This document shows positions 1 to 8,773 of a stretch of 64,000 bases of DNA, piece by piece. A program made the translations under genes and the position numbers. The notes beneath the pieces were generated by a model that had not been told where the DNA came from, did not search any database, and was given only the letters and a program-made list of their open reading frames with translations. This DNA is from Pedobacter segetis (GTDB lineage: Bacteria > Bacteroidota > Bacteroidia > Sphingobacteriales > Sphingobacteriaceae): assembly GCF_016623585.1 (NCBI RefSeq), contig NZ_JAEHFY010000003.1, forward strand, positions 145,880-209,879, in the 5' to 3' direction. Each line of letters begins with the position of its first letter. Position 1 is the stretch's first letter.

Positions 1-362
1 TTTTATATATCAAAAACGGCATTAAAAAGAATTTTGTGATTATAGATGCCGGTATGACCGAGTTGATGCGCCCTGCATTGTACCAAGCTTACCATAAGAT
101 CGAGAATGTTTCTAGAATGGTTGAAGGTAAAGGTTTTAAGGCAGAAGGAGAGCTAAACCTCATACCTCATACCTCATACCTTTCTTACGATGTTGTAGGC
201 CCTATTTGCGAATCATCTGATTGTTTTGGAAAAGGGGTAGAAATGCCAGAAACAAAACGTGGAGATTTAATAGCTTTGCGTACGGCAGGTGCTTACGGGG
301 AAGTAATGGCATCGGCTTATAATTTAAGGCCAGCGATAAAGCATGTTTATTCAGAAGAATAA
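1..362 (+). CDS. lysA: Diaminopimelate decarboxylase, C-terminal part (left-truncated)
   Basis: This is the last ~120 codons of a PLP-dependent meso-diaminopimelate decarboxylase, which makes L-lysine in the cytoplasm. The reading frame is open from base 3. The motif CESSD, which carries the active-site cysteine of the other subunit, and RTAGAYG near the C-terminus, whose tyrosine contacts PLP, are both intact. Just before YDVVGP the protein has a short low-complexity stretch (LIPHTSYLS) encoded by three tandem copies of the 7-mer CCTCATA (165-185). Relatives normally run directly into this motif, so the stretch looks like a small insertion. The downstream glycosyltransferase start overlaps this gene by 20 bases. 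The 5' end lies outside the window. Confidence 0.93.
   Translation, partial: LYIKNGIKKNFVIIDAGMTELMRPALYQAYHKIENVSRMVEGKGFKAEGELNLIPHTSYLSYDVVGPICESSDCFGKGVEMPETKRGDLIALRTAGAYGEVMASAYNLRPAIKHVYSEE
165..185 (+). repeat. 3 x 7-bp microsatellite inside lysA
   Basis: Three perfect tandem copies of CCTCATA lie in the coding sequence. The total of 21 bp keeps the frame, but gain or loss of one unit would shift it. Confidence 0.85.
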
Positions 363-1347
363 GAAACTTCATATTTTAATTGTACTGCCCGCAAAAATCC
401 CTGCATTGCTTTATGGCGGTACAGAAAGGGTTGTTTGGGATTTAGGGAAACGATTAAGTGATTTGGGGCATCAAATTAGTTTTTTAGTAAATAAGGGTTC
501 TGTGTGTTCTTTCGCAAATGTTCTTTTTTATGATGCTTATAAAAATTTGAACCAACAAATACCAGAAGATGTAGATTTAGTGCATTTTCAGTTTAACCCA
601 AATGAAGATATAAAAAAGCCTTATTTAATTACCGTTCATGGTAATGTGCCTTTTGGCGAAAAATTAAACAAGCAAAGTGTTTTTGTAAGTAAAAACCATG
701 CCGATAGGTATGGTTCTCAACAATTTGTTTATAATGGATTAGATTGGGATAATTATCCAAAGCCCGATTTTAATATAAAAAGAGCAGGGTTTCATTTTTT
801 GGCCAATGCAGCTTGGAAAGTTAAAAACGTAAGAGGGGCAATTAGTTTAACAAAAAATGCGGGAGTAAAACTAGAGGTTTTGGGAGGCTATCGTTTAAAT
901 TTGAAAATGGGCCCAAGGTTTACTTTTGATGCCCACGTTAAGTTTAGGGGAATGGTTGATAATCAAAAAAAATCTGTTTATTTAAACCGTTCTAAAGGAT
1001 TGGTTTTCCCTGTTTTATGGCATGAACCTTTTGGTTTAGCCCTAATCGAAAGCTTGTATTTTGGCTGCCCGGTTTTTGCAACGCCTTATGGTTCTTTAAC
1101 AGAATTGGTTAAAAAAGACATCGGAATTGTTTCTAATAAAAAACAAGATTTAATCTATGGCTTAGAAAGCGCAGATTCTTTTAATAAATTGATTTGCCAC
1201 CAATATGCAAGAGATGAATTTTCTGCCATAAAAATGGCCAAAGATTATTTAGCTTTTTATGAGCGGGTTTTAAATGGTGAGATTTTGAATGAAGAAAACC
1301 CTACTTTAAAGGAAGAGCCAAAAGATAAATATTTGCTATTTACATAG
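343..1347 (+). CDS. Glycosyltransferase family 4 protein
   Basis: This 334-residue cytoplasmic glycosyltransferase has a GT-B fold and probably transfers a sugar from a nucleotide-sugar donor during surface polysaccharide or glycolipid synthesis. The N-terminal Rossmann half begins ILIVLPAKIPALLYGGTE, the typical glycine-rich acceptor-side loop. The donor half carries the family EX7E motif (E228 in HEPFGL and E236), followed by GCPVFATPYGSLTELV. The start ATG overlaps the end of lysA, suggesting co-transcription. The acceptor and donor cannot be read from sequence. The gene ends in a hairpin shared with the convergent AHSA1-like gene. Confidence 0.85.
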   Translation: MFIQKNKKLHILIVLPAKIPALLYGGTERVVWDLGKRLSDLGHQISFLVNKGSVCSFANVLFYDAYKNLNQQIPEDVDLVHFQFNPNEDIKKPYLITVHGNVPFGEKLNKQSVFVSKNHADRYGSQQFVYNGLDWDNYPKPDFNIKRAGFHFLANAAWKVKNVRGAISLTKNAGVKLEVLGGYRLNLKMGPRFTFDAHVKFRGMVDNQKKSVYLNRSKGLVFPVLWHEPFGLALIESLYFGCPVFATPYGSLTELVKKDIGIVSNKKQDLIYGLESADSFNKLICHQYARDEFSAIKMAKDYLAFYERVLNGEILNEENPTLKEEPKDKYLLFT

Positions 1348-1370
1348 TCCACGATTAAAGCCGTGGGCTA
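1345..1370. terminator. Hairpin covering both stop codons of convergent genes
   Basis: TAGTCCACG (1345-1353) pairs with CGTGGGCTA (1362-1370), with one G-T wobble. The outer TAG is the stop of the glycosyltransferase, and the CTA on the other arm is the stop of the minus-strand AHSA1-like gene. No T-tract follows on either strand, so termination strength is uncertain. Confidence 0.5.
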
Positions 1371-1757
1371 TTCTCCATCAAAAAATTCATACAACTCACC
1401 AAAATAGCTGGTATTCCATCCATCAACAAACTCGTCATAAACATCATCTGGGATATTGGTATGGATCAATTCTACAGATGAAGAGGATTTATTTTTACCT
1501 TCATGGATTTTAATGGTTACGATAGATGGCTCGTCTTGTCCTTCAAAATACCATTGTTGCACAATTTTTTTCCCTTCAACAAATTCCAGGTTTTTCCCAA
1601 CTATATCCCCATCAAACAAAGAAAATTCTGAATTAGGTTCTGTACTCATTTCAGCTTCTGCACCGCTCCACAATTTGATACTTAATGGGATGGTTAAGGC
1701 TAAATAAACTTCTTCGGTTGGTGCTGGTATGGTATAATATTTTTTAAAATCTTTCAT
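1368..1757 (-). CDS. AHSA1/SRPBCC (START-like) domain protein
   Basis: This is a 129-residue single-domain protein of the AHSA1 (Aha1 C-terminal-like) group of the SRPBCC ligand-binding superfamily. The order of elements fits the family: an N-terminal YTIPAPTEEVYLAL strand-helix, a central FSLFDGDIVGKNLEF, then KKIVQQWYFEGQ, and a C-terminal helix in WNTSYFGELYEFF that would cover the cavity. There is no signal peptide, so it is cytoplasmic. Ligand and role are unknown; family members include Hsp90 activators and small hydrophobic ligand binders. It is convergent with the upstream glycosyltransferase and has no obvious operon partner. Confidence 0.8.
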   Translation of the reverse strand: MKDFKKYYTIPAPTEEVYLALTIPLSIKLWSGAEAEMSTEPNSEFSLFDGDIVGKNLEFVEGKKIVQQWYFEGQDEPSIVTIKIHEGKNKSSSSVELIHTNIPDDVYDEFVDGWNTSYFGELYEFFDGE

Positions 1758-1810
1758 TTTTTAAAGTCGGCTGTCAAAAAACCGTAGTCAGAAGACGATA
1801 TTTATAATCA

Positions 1811-1844
1811 ATAAAAAAGCATTCAGAGAAATATCCGAATGCTT
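1811..1844 (-). terminator. Intrinsic terminator of the DUF3185-like gene
   Basis: A perfect 8-bp stem (AAGCATTC at 1817-1824, GAATGCTT at 1837-1844) is followed, reading the minus strand, by a run of six T. It lies about 90 bases downstream of the small membrane protein gene. Confidence 0.75.
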
Positions 1845-1929
1845 CAAAAATACCTATTTTAGAGATAATACCTTAAATTTTATACTCAAACTTAAGGTTT
1901 AACCTTAAATATTTTGTTTTAATAGCTAA

Positions 1930-2142
1930 TTAGCTTTTTTTAGCGGTTACCAGCACAACTACGCCGGCAATCAATATTGCTCCACCAACGTAAGGAGGCC
2001 AATTAACGGTATGTTTTTTATCTGCCGAGATTTGTATAGGGCCGGCATCTACAACTTTTTCTTTTTTGGTGTAAGAGAATCCGCCCCATATTAACATGGC
2101 GATCCCAACTACCAATAAAATGATTCCTACTGTCTTGTTCAT
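1930..2142 (-). CDS. Small inner-membrane protein, DUF3185-like
   Basis: This 70-residue protein has two hydrophobic segments (about residues 5-22 and 50-66) joined by a short polar loop, KKEKVVDAGPIQISADKKHTVNWPP. The hairpin topology and the GPI..S..K..T motif resemble the DUF3185 family of small bacterial membrane proteins, which has no assigned function. It is a monocistronic gene with its own terminator downstream. The family assignment is from pattern memory and is moderate; the membrane prediction is firm. Confidence 0.7.
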   Translation of the reverse strand: MNKTVGIILLVVGIAMLIWGGFSYTKKEKVVDAGPIQISADKKHTVNWPPYVGGAILIAGVVVLVTAKKS

Positions 2143-2224
2143 GATATTTATTTTTGGTTAACATCACTGTTAAGACAAACATTATACCATTAAAATAGAC
2201 TAATAATCAAATTTTCACAAACCA

Positions 2225-3031
2225 TCAAAATGCGTAACCTAAACCTATTTTTATACTTGTATTTATTTCAGAACCAATTTGTAGATTAAGAAATGCCTGA
2301 TGAAATTTAATGAAGGAGCTTAAGATTATCGCTATATTATTTTGGTCATTTTTTATAGTTTGATTATTTACTTCTTTAAAGTGATTTCTTAAACCAGGGG
2401 TAATTCCAGCAAAAAATCGTAAACCTATTTGTGAATTTTTATCATTAAATGCGTTGCTCCATATTGCTTCTGTTGAAAGCCCTGTTGTATAAAATGACGT
2501 TCTTTTATTTACATAAACCGTTTCACTTCCATTAGATTGAGGGCCATCATAAAGAAGTTTTCGATATTGGGCATATTCGCCAAATTCGGAAGAAAATGCA
2601 TTTTCCCAATTAACATATCTAAAGTTAAAATCATTCTTAACCAATTGCAAGCCAATGGCGCTCCTTAATCCAAAACCATAAAAAGATCTTTTAAAATTCT
2701 CAATTGTTTGAGAAGAATACCTATCAATAGAGCTATCTTGATAAGAAGCATTTCCAAAAAAGCCAAATAATCCATAAGCAAAATTCAATTTTTTAAAGGT
2801 GTGTCCTCTACTCAAGTTTATTAATCCCGAATTCATTAGTAAATTGCCTTTAGGCGAGCTAGAGGCATATTCTCCTGAGAGATAGATTTTTGATTTTACA
2901 CTATCAGCTTTCAATGGTCTGGGTAAGTAGGCAATGTTACTATCCCCACTCATATTAGGAGTGATATAGCTTACGCAAGAGGATGATAAAATTATTAAAG
3001 CAAAAAAAGCTAAAACTGAGATTTTTTTCAT
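2225..3031 (-). CDS. Putative outer-membrane lipoprotein, unknown function
   Basis: This is a 268-residue protein with a lipoprotein signal peptide (ALIILSSSC, Cys at about residue 19). The mature part is rich in alternating aromatic and glycine positions (FAYGLFGFFGNASY, FYGFGLRSAIGLQL, IGSEINTSIKIGLGYAF) and ends in a hydrophobic aromatic residue, as small beta-barrels or barrel-like surface proteins do. I do not recognise a named family. It lies 47 bases downstream of the glutaryl-CoA dehydrogenase gene on the same strand, but a functional link is not evident. Confidence 0.65.
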   Translation of the reverse strand: MKKISVLAFFALIILSSSCVSYITPNMSGDSNIAYLPRPLKADSVKSKIYLSGEYASSSPKGNLLMNSGLINLSRGHTFKKLNFAYGLFGFFGNASYQDSSIDRYSSQTIENFKRSFYGFGLRSAIGLQLVKNDFNFRYVNWENAFSSEFGEYAQYRKLLYDGPQSNGSETVYVNKRTSFYTTGLSTEAIWSNAFNDKNSQIGLRFFAGITPGLRNHFKEVNNQTIKNDQNNIAIILSSFIKFHQAFLNLQIGSEINTSIKIGLGYAF

Positions 3032-3078
3032 ATTCTAAATTACGTTTGAATTTGTTTAATGGCTGCATTAAGTTTTTG

Positions 3079-4284
3079 TTAACTAAAAGCATTTTCGCCA
3101 GTAATGTCCATACCGGTTATCAATAAATGAATATCATGTGTGCCTTCATAAGTTACAACAGATTCTAAATTCATCATGTGGCGCATAATCGGAAACTCGC
3201 CAGTAATTCCCATCCCGCCAAGCATTTGCCTAGCTTCCCTAGCAATTTTTAAGGCTGTTTCTACCGAATTTCTTTTGGCCATAGATATTTGCGCCGGTGT
3301 TGCTCGGTCTTCGTTTTTTAAAATACCTAATCGCCAAACTAACAATTGTGCTTTTGTAATTTCTGTGATCATTTCTGCCAATTTCTTTTGTTGGAGCTGG
3401 AAGGCTGCAATGGGCTTACCAAACTGTTCACGCTCTTTGGTATATCTTAAAGCGGTATCATAACAGTCCATTGCGGCACCTAAAGCTCCCCAAGCAATCC
3501 CAAACCTAGCTTGGTTTAAACAACTCAATGGGCCTTTTAAACCCTTAGCATTCGGCAAAATATTTTCTTTCGGGATTTTTACATTATCAAAAACCAATTC
3601 GCCAGTTGCCGAAGCTCTTAACGACCATTTATTATGCGTTTCAGGCGTTGTAAAACCTTCCATCCCCCTTTCTACGATCACTCCTCTTATAATTCCTTCT
3701 TCATCTTTTGCCCAAACCAAAGCTATATCCGCAAATGGCGAATTGGAAATCCACATTTTTGCACCATTTAAAATATAATGTGAACCTGCATCTTTTATAA
3801 TACTGGCCATACCTGCCGGGTCCGAGCCATGATCAGGTTCTGTTAAACCAAAGCAACCCATCAATTCTCCGGTTGCTAGTTTGGGTAAATATTTTCTCTT
3901 CTGCTCTTCAGAACCAAAAGCAAATATCGGGTACATTACCAAACTTCCTTGTACAGAGGCGGTAGAACGTATGCCAGAATCTCCTCTTTCAATTTCTTGC
4001 ATAATAATACCGTAAGAGATATGATCTAAACCTGCGCCTCTAAATTCTGTGGGTATGGTTGGGCCAAAAGCACCAATTTCTCCCAAACCCTTGATTAAAT
4101 GCTTTGGAAATTCTGCATTTTGGGCATAACTTTCTATCACAGGAGAAATTTCCTTTTTAACCCATTCCCTAACAGATTTCCTGATCAGTTTATGTTCTTC
4201 GGTTAATAGATCATCCAATAAATAATAATCGGGATGCTCATATAAATCTTTTTTCGCTGATTTTTGAATTGGTTTTTGGCTCAT
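3079..4284 (-). CDS. gcdH: Glutaryl-CoA dehydrogenase (acyl-CoA dehydrogenase family)
   Basis: This 401-residue FAD enzyme oxidises and decarboxylates glutaryl-CoA to crotonyl-CoA in lysine and tryptophan catabolism. The whole length parallels the glutaryl-CoA dehydrogenase subfamily: SVQGSLVMYPIFAFGSEEQ, CFGLTEPDHGSDP, WSLRASATGELVFDNV and NQARFGIAWGALGA. The catalytic base is E380 in TYEGTHDIH. The full length and intact FAD and acid-binding segments argue for an active enzyme. The electron acceptor would be ETF, not seen here. Confidence 0.92.
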   Translation of the reverse strand: MSQKPIQKSAKKDLYEHPDYYLLDDLLTEEHKLIRKSVREWVKKEISPVIESYAQNAEFPKHLIKGLGEIGAFGPTIPTEFRGAGLDHISYGIIMQEIERGDSGIRSTASVQGSLVMYPIFAFGSEEQKRKYLPKLATGELMGCFGLTEPDHGSDPAGMASIIKDAGSHYILNGAKMWISNSPFADIALVWAKDEEGIIRGVIVERGMEGFTTPETHNKWSLRASATGELVFDNVKIPKENILPNAKGLKGPLSCLNQARFGIAWGALGAAMDCYDTALRYTKEREQFGKPIAAFQLQQKKLAEMITEITKAQLLVWRLGILKNEDRATPAQISMAKRNSVETALKIAREARQMLGGMGITGEFPIMRHMMNLESVVTYEGTHDIHLLITGMDITGENAFS

Positions 4285-4600
4285 TGGTTTATTTATTGGA
4301 TTTGAACTTAAGATTCTATTTAAAAAAACATTTCCTGCAGATTTAGGTAATTTTAGCAGAACTTATTTTGTATGTTGATTTATTGAGATAGAAATTTAAT
4401 TTGCGTTAACGATTGAAATGGCATCCTTTTTTGTTTTTCTACAAAAAAGATATAATGTAAAGCGTGTTAAAACGCCCAAAAAATATCTCCAACTTCTTCC
4501 GTAATTTCTAAAAATAAGCTTTAAAGAAGTCAATTCAAATAATAGCTAACAAACAAAACAATAATTTTGATTTCAGTTCTATTACCTTGATATTTGGATA
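4285..4600. other. Divergent spacer between gcdH and folB
   Basis: This 316-base AT-rich region must contain the promoters for the divergent gcdH and folB transcripts. I found no clean TAnnTTTG box, no strong hairpin and no coding potential. Confidence 0.5.
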
Positions 4601-4966
4601 ATGGGCAAAACGATTAGAAAAGTTGGTTTAGAAGGCGTAAAATTTAATGCTGCAATTGGCTTTTATGAAGAAGAGCGCATTTTTAAGAATAATTTTTTGG
4701 TTGATGTTTCTGTGGCTTTTGAAGATGATGATCTTGTAAAAGACGATTTGAAGAATACCGTAAATTATGTTTCACTTTTTGATATTTGCAATCAATCCTT
4801 CTCTAAAGAAGCCCAATTAATTGAAACCGTTGCCCAAGAAATTTTACAAAATATCAAACAAGAATTTACTTTTGTTGATCATATCAACATCAAGATAAAA
4901 AAACTAGATCCACCTGTAAAAGCTCAAATACAAAACTCTTTTGTAGCGTTAGATTATACAAAATAA
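4601..4966 (+). CDS. folB: Dihydroneopterin aldolase
   Basis: This 121-residue cytoplasmic enzyme converts 7,8-dihydroneopterin to 6-hydroxymethyl-dihydropterin and glycolaldehyde in folate synthesis. It opens with the typical VGLEGVKFNAAIGFYEEER segment, in which the conserved glutamate binds the pterin. It retains the YVSLFDIC and LIETVAQEIL helix motifs and ends with IKIKKLDPPVKAQIQNSFVAL, carrying the catalytic lysine region. Length is normal for the family. Its stop overlaps the next start (TAATG), so the two genes are translationally coupled. Confidence 0.93.
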   Translation: MGKTIRKVGLEGVKFNAAIGFYEEERIFKNNFLVDVSVAFEDDDLVKDDLKNTVNYVSLFDICNQSFSKEAQLIETVAQEILQNIKQEFTFVDHINIKIKKLDPPVKAQIQNSFVALDYTK

Positions 4967-6363
4967 TGTCTTACACCCCTATTAACCATAAAATTATCAA
5001 GGCCCTCACTAAAATTGTGGGCGATAGCAATATTTTTACCGATCAAGAAGCTATTTATAAATATAGCAAAGACGAAACCGAGGATCTGCATTATTTCCCC
5101 GATATAGTGTTGAAGCCCAAAAACGTGAAAGATATTGCCGCCATCATGAAATTTTGTAATGAGCATTTGATCCCGGTTACCCCCAGAGGAGGAGGAACGG
5201 GCTTATCTGGTGGCGCTTTGCCTGTTTTTGGGGGCGTGGTTTTAGCTTTAGAGCGGTTAGACAAAATTATTGAAATTGATGAGCGAAATTTACAAGCAAC
5301 CGTAGAACCGGGAGTAATTACAGAAGAATTTATGGATGCCGTGGCTGATAAAGGCTTACTTTATCCGGTAGATCCTTCTAGCAAAGGTTCTTGTTTTATT
5401 GGTGGCAATATTGCCCATGGCAGCGGCGGCCCAAGGGTGGTAAAATATGGCACCATTAGAGAGTATGTGCTTAATTTAGAGGTGGTTTTGCCTAATGGCG
5501 ATATTATCTGGACTGGGGCCAACACCTTAAAATATGCTTCGGGATATAATTTAACGCAATTGATGATCGGTTCTGAAGGTACTTTGGGCATTGTTACAAA
5601 AATTGTTTTAAAGCTGGTTCCGCAACCACTGCACAATATTTTACTGATGGCTTCTTTCCCTACAAACGAAGATGCCTGTGCCGCTGTTTCTGCAATTTTT
5701 AGGGCAGGGATCACACCATCTGCTTTAGAGTTTATGGAGCGAAAAGGCATAGAATGGGTAATTGAGCATGATGGGATAAATTTTGAGATGAACCCCAAAG
5801 CCAAGGCATTTTTGATGATCGAAGTTGATGGTGCAAATATGGAGATGCTTTTTGCCGATTGCGAAACTATAAATCAAGAGCTAGAGCATTTTAATTGTAT
5901 TGAGGTGCTTTTTGCCGATTCATCTGCTCAAAAGGAAGAATTATGGAAAATCAGGAGGACAATGGCAGTTTCTGTAAAATCTAATTCGGTTTATAAAGAA
6001 GAAGATACCGTGGTGCCAAGGGCAGAGTTGCCAAAGCTGATCGAAGGGATCAAAGAAATCGGGATGCTTTACGGTTTCGATTCTGTTTGTTATGGCCATG
6101 CTGGCGATGGAAATTTGCATATCAACATCATCAAAGGGAATATGAGCGATGAGGATTGGAAAAATAAATTGAAAGATGGGATCACAGAGATTTTTAAGCT
6201 TACCGTAAAATTGGGAGGTACAATTTCTGGCGAACATGGCATTGGTTTGGTGCAAAAAGAATACATGAAAATTAAATATTCTGAAATAAATTTAAACTTG
6301 ATGCGTGGAATTAAGAACGTTTTTGATGAGAACAACATCTTAAACCCGGGTAAGATTTTTTAA
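4966..6363 (+). CDS. FAD-binding oxidase, GlcD / D-lactate dehydrogenase type
   Basis: This 465-residue flavoprotein is of the FAD_binding_4 plus FAD-oxidase_C type, which oxidises 2-hydroxy acids such as glycolate or D-lactate. The N-terminal PCMH domain has VTPRGGGTGLSGGALP (about residues 69-84), binding the FAD pyrophosphate, and PSSKGSCFIGGNIAHGSGGP. The C-terminal cap has YGHAGDGNLHINII and GTISGEHGIGLVQKEY, whose histidines belong to the active site. It is coupled to folB by a TAATG overlap, although the two have no pathway link. Substrate is not resolved from sequence: glycolate, D-lactate and D-2-hydroxyglutarate remain possible. Confidence 0.85.
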   Translation: MSYTPINHKIIKALTKIVGDSNIFTDQEAIYKYSKDETEDLHYFPDIVLKPKNVKDIAAIMKFCNEHLIPVTPRGGGTGLSGGALPVFGGVVLALERLDKIIEIDERNLQATVEPGVITEEFMDAVADKGLLYPVDPSSKGSCFIGGNIAHGSGGPRVVKYGTIREYVLNLEVVLPNGDIIWTGANTLKYASGYNLTQLMIGSEGTLGIVTKIVLKLVPQPLHNILLMASFPTNEDACAAVSAIFRAGITPSALEFMERKGIEWVIEHDGINFEMNPKAKAFLMIEVDGANMEMLFADCETINQELEHFNCIEVLFADSSAQKEELWKIRRTMAVSVKSNSVYKEEDTVVPRAELPKLIEGIKEIGMLYGFDSVCYGHAGDGNLHINIIKGNMSDEDWKNKLKDGITEIFKLTVKLGGTISGEHGIGLVQKEYMKIKYSEINLNLMRGIKNVFDENNILNPGKIF

Positions 6364-6406
6364 TTTCAATTAATTTTTTGAACTTTCAAAACCAAAATTT
6401 TGAATT

Positions 6407-6757
6407 ATGAAATTGATAATCAGTTGTTTGTTTTTTATCAGTACCCTGTTTGCATCAGAAATAGTTACCAAAACCGGTAGGGCAACTTATTACGCCAATA
6501 GATTTAACGGGAGAAGAACAACAAGTGGCCAGATCTACAAACACGATAAATTTACGGCTGCACATAAAACGCTACCTTTTGGCACACAGGTAAAAGTTAC
6601 CAATTTAGATAATGGGAAATCGGTTACGGTAATCATCAATGATCGTGGGCCTTATGGCAAAAATATGCTGATCGATCTTTCGCAATCTGCTGCAAAAGAA
6701 ATTGGGCTTTATGGCAAAGGAGTTGTTAACTGTGAGATCGAATACGAGTTGCAATAA
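6407..6757 (+). CDS. rlpA: RlpA-like septal ring lytic transglycosylase family protein
   Basis: This 116-residue exported protein consists of a signal peptide (residues 1-16, ending LFASE) followed by a single double-psi beta-barrel domain. Family hallmarks are GRATYYANRFNGRRTTSG, FTAAHKTLPFGTQVKVTNL, VIINDRGPYGKN and IDLSQSAAKEIGL. In RlpA of Pseudomonas the barrel acts on denuded peptidoglycan at the septum. This short version lacks the C-terminal SPOR domain, so septal targeting by that route is not expected. The start is the only ATG with a signal peptide behind it. Confidence 0.87.
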   Translation: MKLIISCLFFISTLFASEIVTKTGRATYYANRFNGRRTTSGQIYKHDKFTAAHKTLPFGTQVKVTNLDNGKSVTVIINDRGPYGKNMLIDLSQSAAKEIGLYGKGVVNCEIEYELQ

Positions 6758-6801
6758 AAATTAACACTAAAACTTTCTACCAAAAAATTCGTTTTTAGTA
6801 T

Positions 6802-7167
6802 ATGAAATTGAACCAGTTAACCCCAGAAGAAGAATATATCATTAAGAACAAAGGTACCGAAAGACCTTTTGTTGGCGAATATACCTCTACTAAAGAAGCG
6901 GGAACTTATATCTGCCGCCAATGCGATGCCCCACTTTATAAATCTGAAGATAAATTTGAATCGCATTGTGGGTGGCCAAGCTTTGATGACGAAATTGCGG
7001 GAGCAGTAAAAAGAGTACCTGATGCAGATGGTAGAAGGGTAGAGATTGTTTGCGCCAATTGTGGCGGACATTTAGGCCATGTTTTTGAAGGCGAAAGATT
7101 GACGGAGAAAAATACCAGACATTGTGTTAATTCTTTGAGTATGAAATTTATCCCTAAAGAAGGGTAG
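6802..7167 (+). CDS. msrB: Peptide-methionine (R)-S-oxide reductase
   Basis: This 121-residue enzyme reduces the R epimer of methionine sulfoxide in proteins. The zinc site is formed by CRQC and CANC. The catalytic cysteine is C108 in RHCVNSLS, and C56 in SHCGWPSF is the candidate resolving cysteine. GGHLGHVF and the terminal SMKFIP are also typical. There is no signal peptide, so it should repair cytoplasmic proteins. It lies 45 bases after the RlpA-like gene and may be co-transcribed with it. Confidence 0.95.
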   Translation: MKLNQLTPEEEYIIKNKGTERPFVGEYTSTKEAGTYICRQCDAPLYKSEDKFESHCGWPSFDDEIAGAVKRVPDADGRRVEIVCANCGGHLGHVFEGERLTEKNTRHCVNSLSMKFIPKEG

Positions 7168-7411
7168 CATCAATAGCCAACACCTATAAAGTTTAAATAA
7201 ATTTGTTTTAAGATATTTGATGTGCCTATTGATAGCTTTTCTTTGGGTAAAAAACCGTTTTAAAAGGCTTTTTTTCTCAATAAATCATAAGGGTAATACA
7301 GCATCAAAACAACCTTCAATTGCTTGGCCAAAAGATTAAACAGATTATTTTATCGAGTGATTATCAAATTCATATCAAAACCGTACCAATAATTTGAGGA
7401 TATTTGCCGCT

Positions 7412-8737
7412 ATGGAGAATACAATCGATAAATCATCTTTGTTAAAGCAATTGAAAATCAAAGCACTAAACCCAATGCAATTGGCAACCGATAATGCCAT
7501 ACAAACGGGTAAGGATGTGATGGTTTTATCATCAACGGGATCGGGCAAAACTTTAGCGTTTTTGATCCCTCTTTTGTTTAAATTAAAGAAAAATATAAAA
7601 AAGGCACAGGTTATGGTCATTGTGCCATCAAGGGAATTAGCTCTACAGATCGAACAGGTTTTTAGATCTATGCAATCTGGCTTTAAGGTAAGTTGTATTT
7701 ACGGAGGCCATTCTACCAAAACAGAATCGCAAAGTCTTTCAGAAACACCTTCGGTCATTATCGGCACACCAGGTAAAATCAGCTATCATATCAGAAACGA
7801 AAATATTAACCCTGCCGAAGTAGAGTTTTTGGTTTTGGATGAGTTTGATAAATCTCTGGAGATGGGTTTTCAGGTAGAGATGGAATTTATCATACAATCC
7901 CTATCCCACTTGAAACAAAAAATACTGACATCTGCTACAAAGATGGAAGAGTTGCCAAACTTTGCCAAGCTTGATGATTTAATGTATGTTAACTTTTTAA
8001 AGGATGAGGGAAATAGCCCACAGTTGGCCTTAAAGGTTTTGCATACCAAGTCTAAAGAGAAATTGAAGCTTTTGATGCAGGTTGTTTCTGAATTTCCGGA
8101 AGGGCCAACATTAATTTTTTGTAACCACCGCGAAGCTGCGAGTAGGGTTAGTGATATTTTATGGAACAAAGGGATGAGCAATGGGATATACCATGGCGGC
8201 ATGGATCAACCCGATAGAGAAAAAGCCTTGGTAAAATTCAGGAACGGTACTTTTTCTGTATTGGTAACCACAGATTTGGCTTCGAGAGGGTTAGATATCC
8301 CAGATGTGCAACAGGTTATCCATTATCAAATCCCTTTTACGGAAGAATCTTTTACGCACAGAAATGGGCGTACAGCCAGAATGAAGGCAAGCGGGAAAGC
8401 TTATCTGCTTTTAGCCGATGAAGAATTTAAGCCAGATTATGTGAAAGAGAAAGTGACGGAAGTTGATGTTGTGGAAGATTTTAAAATGTTTGCGCCTAGT
8501 GATTGGAAAACCATTTACATCGCCGCAGGCAAAAAAGATAAGATCAATAAAATTGATGTAGTTGGTTTGTTGCACAAAAAAGCAGATCTGCAAAGAGAAG
8601 ATATTGGCTTAATAGAAGTTTTTGACCACATGAGTTATGTTGCCGTTAAAAGAACTAAGATAAATGCAACGCTTTCGCTGATAAAACAAGAAAAAATAAA
8701 AGGCAAAAAATATAAGATCGGGGTTGATGAGTTTTAG
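7412..8737 (+). CDS. DEAD-box-type RNA helicase, DbpA-like
   Basis: This is a 441-residue ATP-dependent RNA helicase. Motifs in order are STGSGKT (Walker A), PSRELALQ, GTPGK, LDEFD (motif II, DEFD in place of DEAD), SAT, TDLASRGLD and HRNGRTAR. The last ~70 residues (KINKIDVVGLLHKKADLQREDIGLIEV) fit the DbpA RNA-binding domain, which in E. coli recognises 23S rRNA hairpin 92, so a role in 50S assembly is likely. The ATG at 7412 is preferred over an in-frame TTG at 7394. A TAAATTTG box at 7198-7205 in the upstream spacer may be its promoter. Confidence 0.85.
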   Translation: MENTIDKSSLLKQLKIKALNPMQLATDNAIQTGKDVMVLSSTGSGKTLAFLIPLLFKLKKNIKKAQVMVIVPSRELALQIEQVFRSMQSGFKVSCIYGGHSTKTESQSLSETPSVIIGTPGKISYHIRNENINPAEVEFLVLDEFDKSLEMGFQVEMEFIIQSLSHLKQKILTSATKMEELPNFAKLDDLMYVNFLKDEGNSPQLALKVLHTKSKEKLKLLMQVVSEFPEGPTLIFCNHREAASRVSDILWNKGMSNGIYHGGMDQPDREKALVKFRNGTFSVLVTTDLASRGLDIPDVQQVIHYQIPFTEESFTHRNGRTARMKASGKAYLLLADEEFKPDYVKEKVTEVDVVEDFKMFAPSDWKTIYIAAGKKDKINKIDVVGLLHKKADLQREDIGLIEVFDHMSYVAVKRTKINATLSLIKQEKIKGKKYKIGVDEF

Positions 8738-8773
8738 GTAATAGGTTTTAAGTGATAAGTTTTAGGTTTTAAG

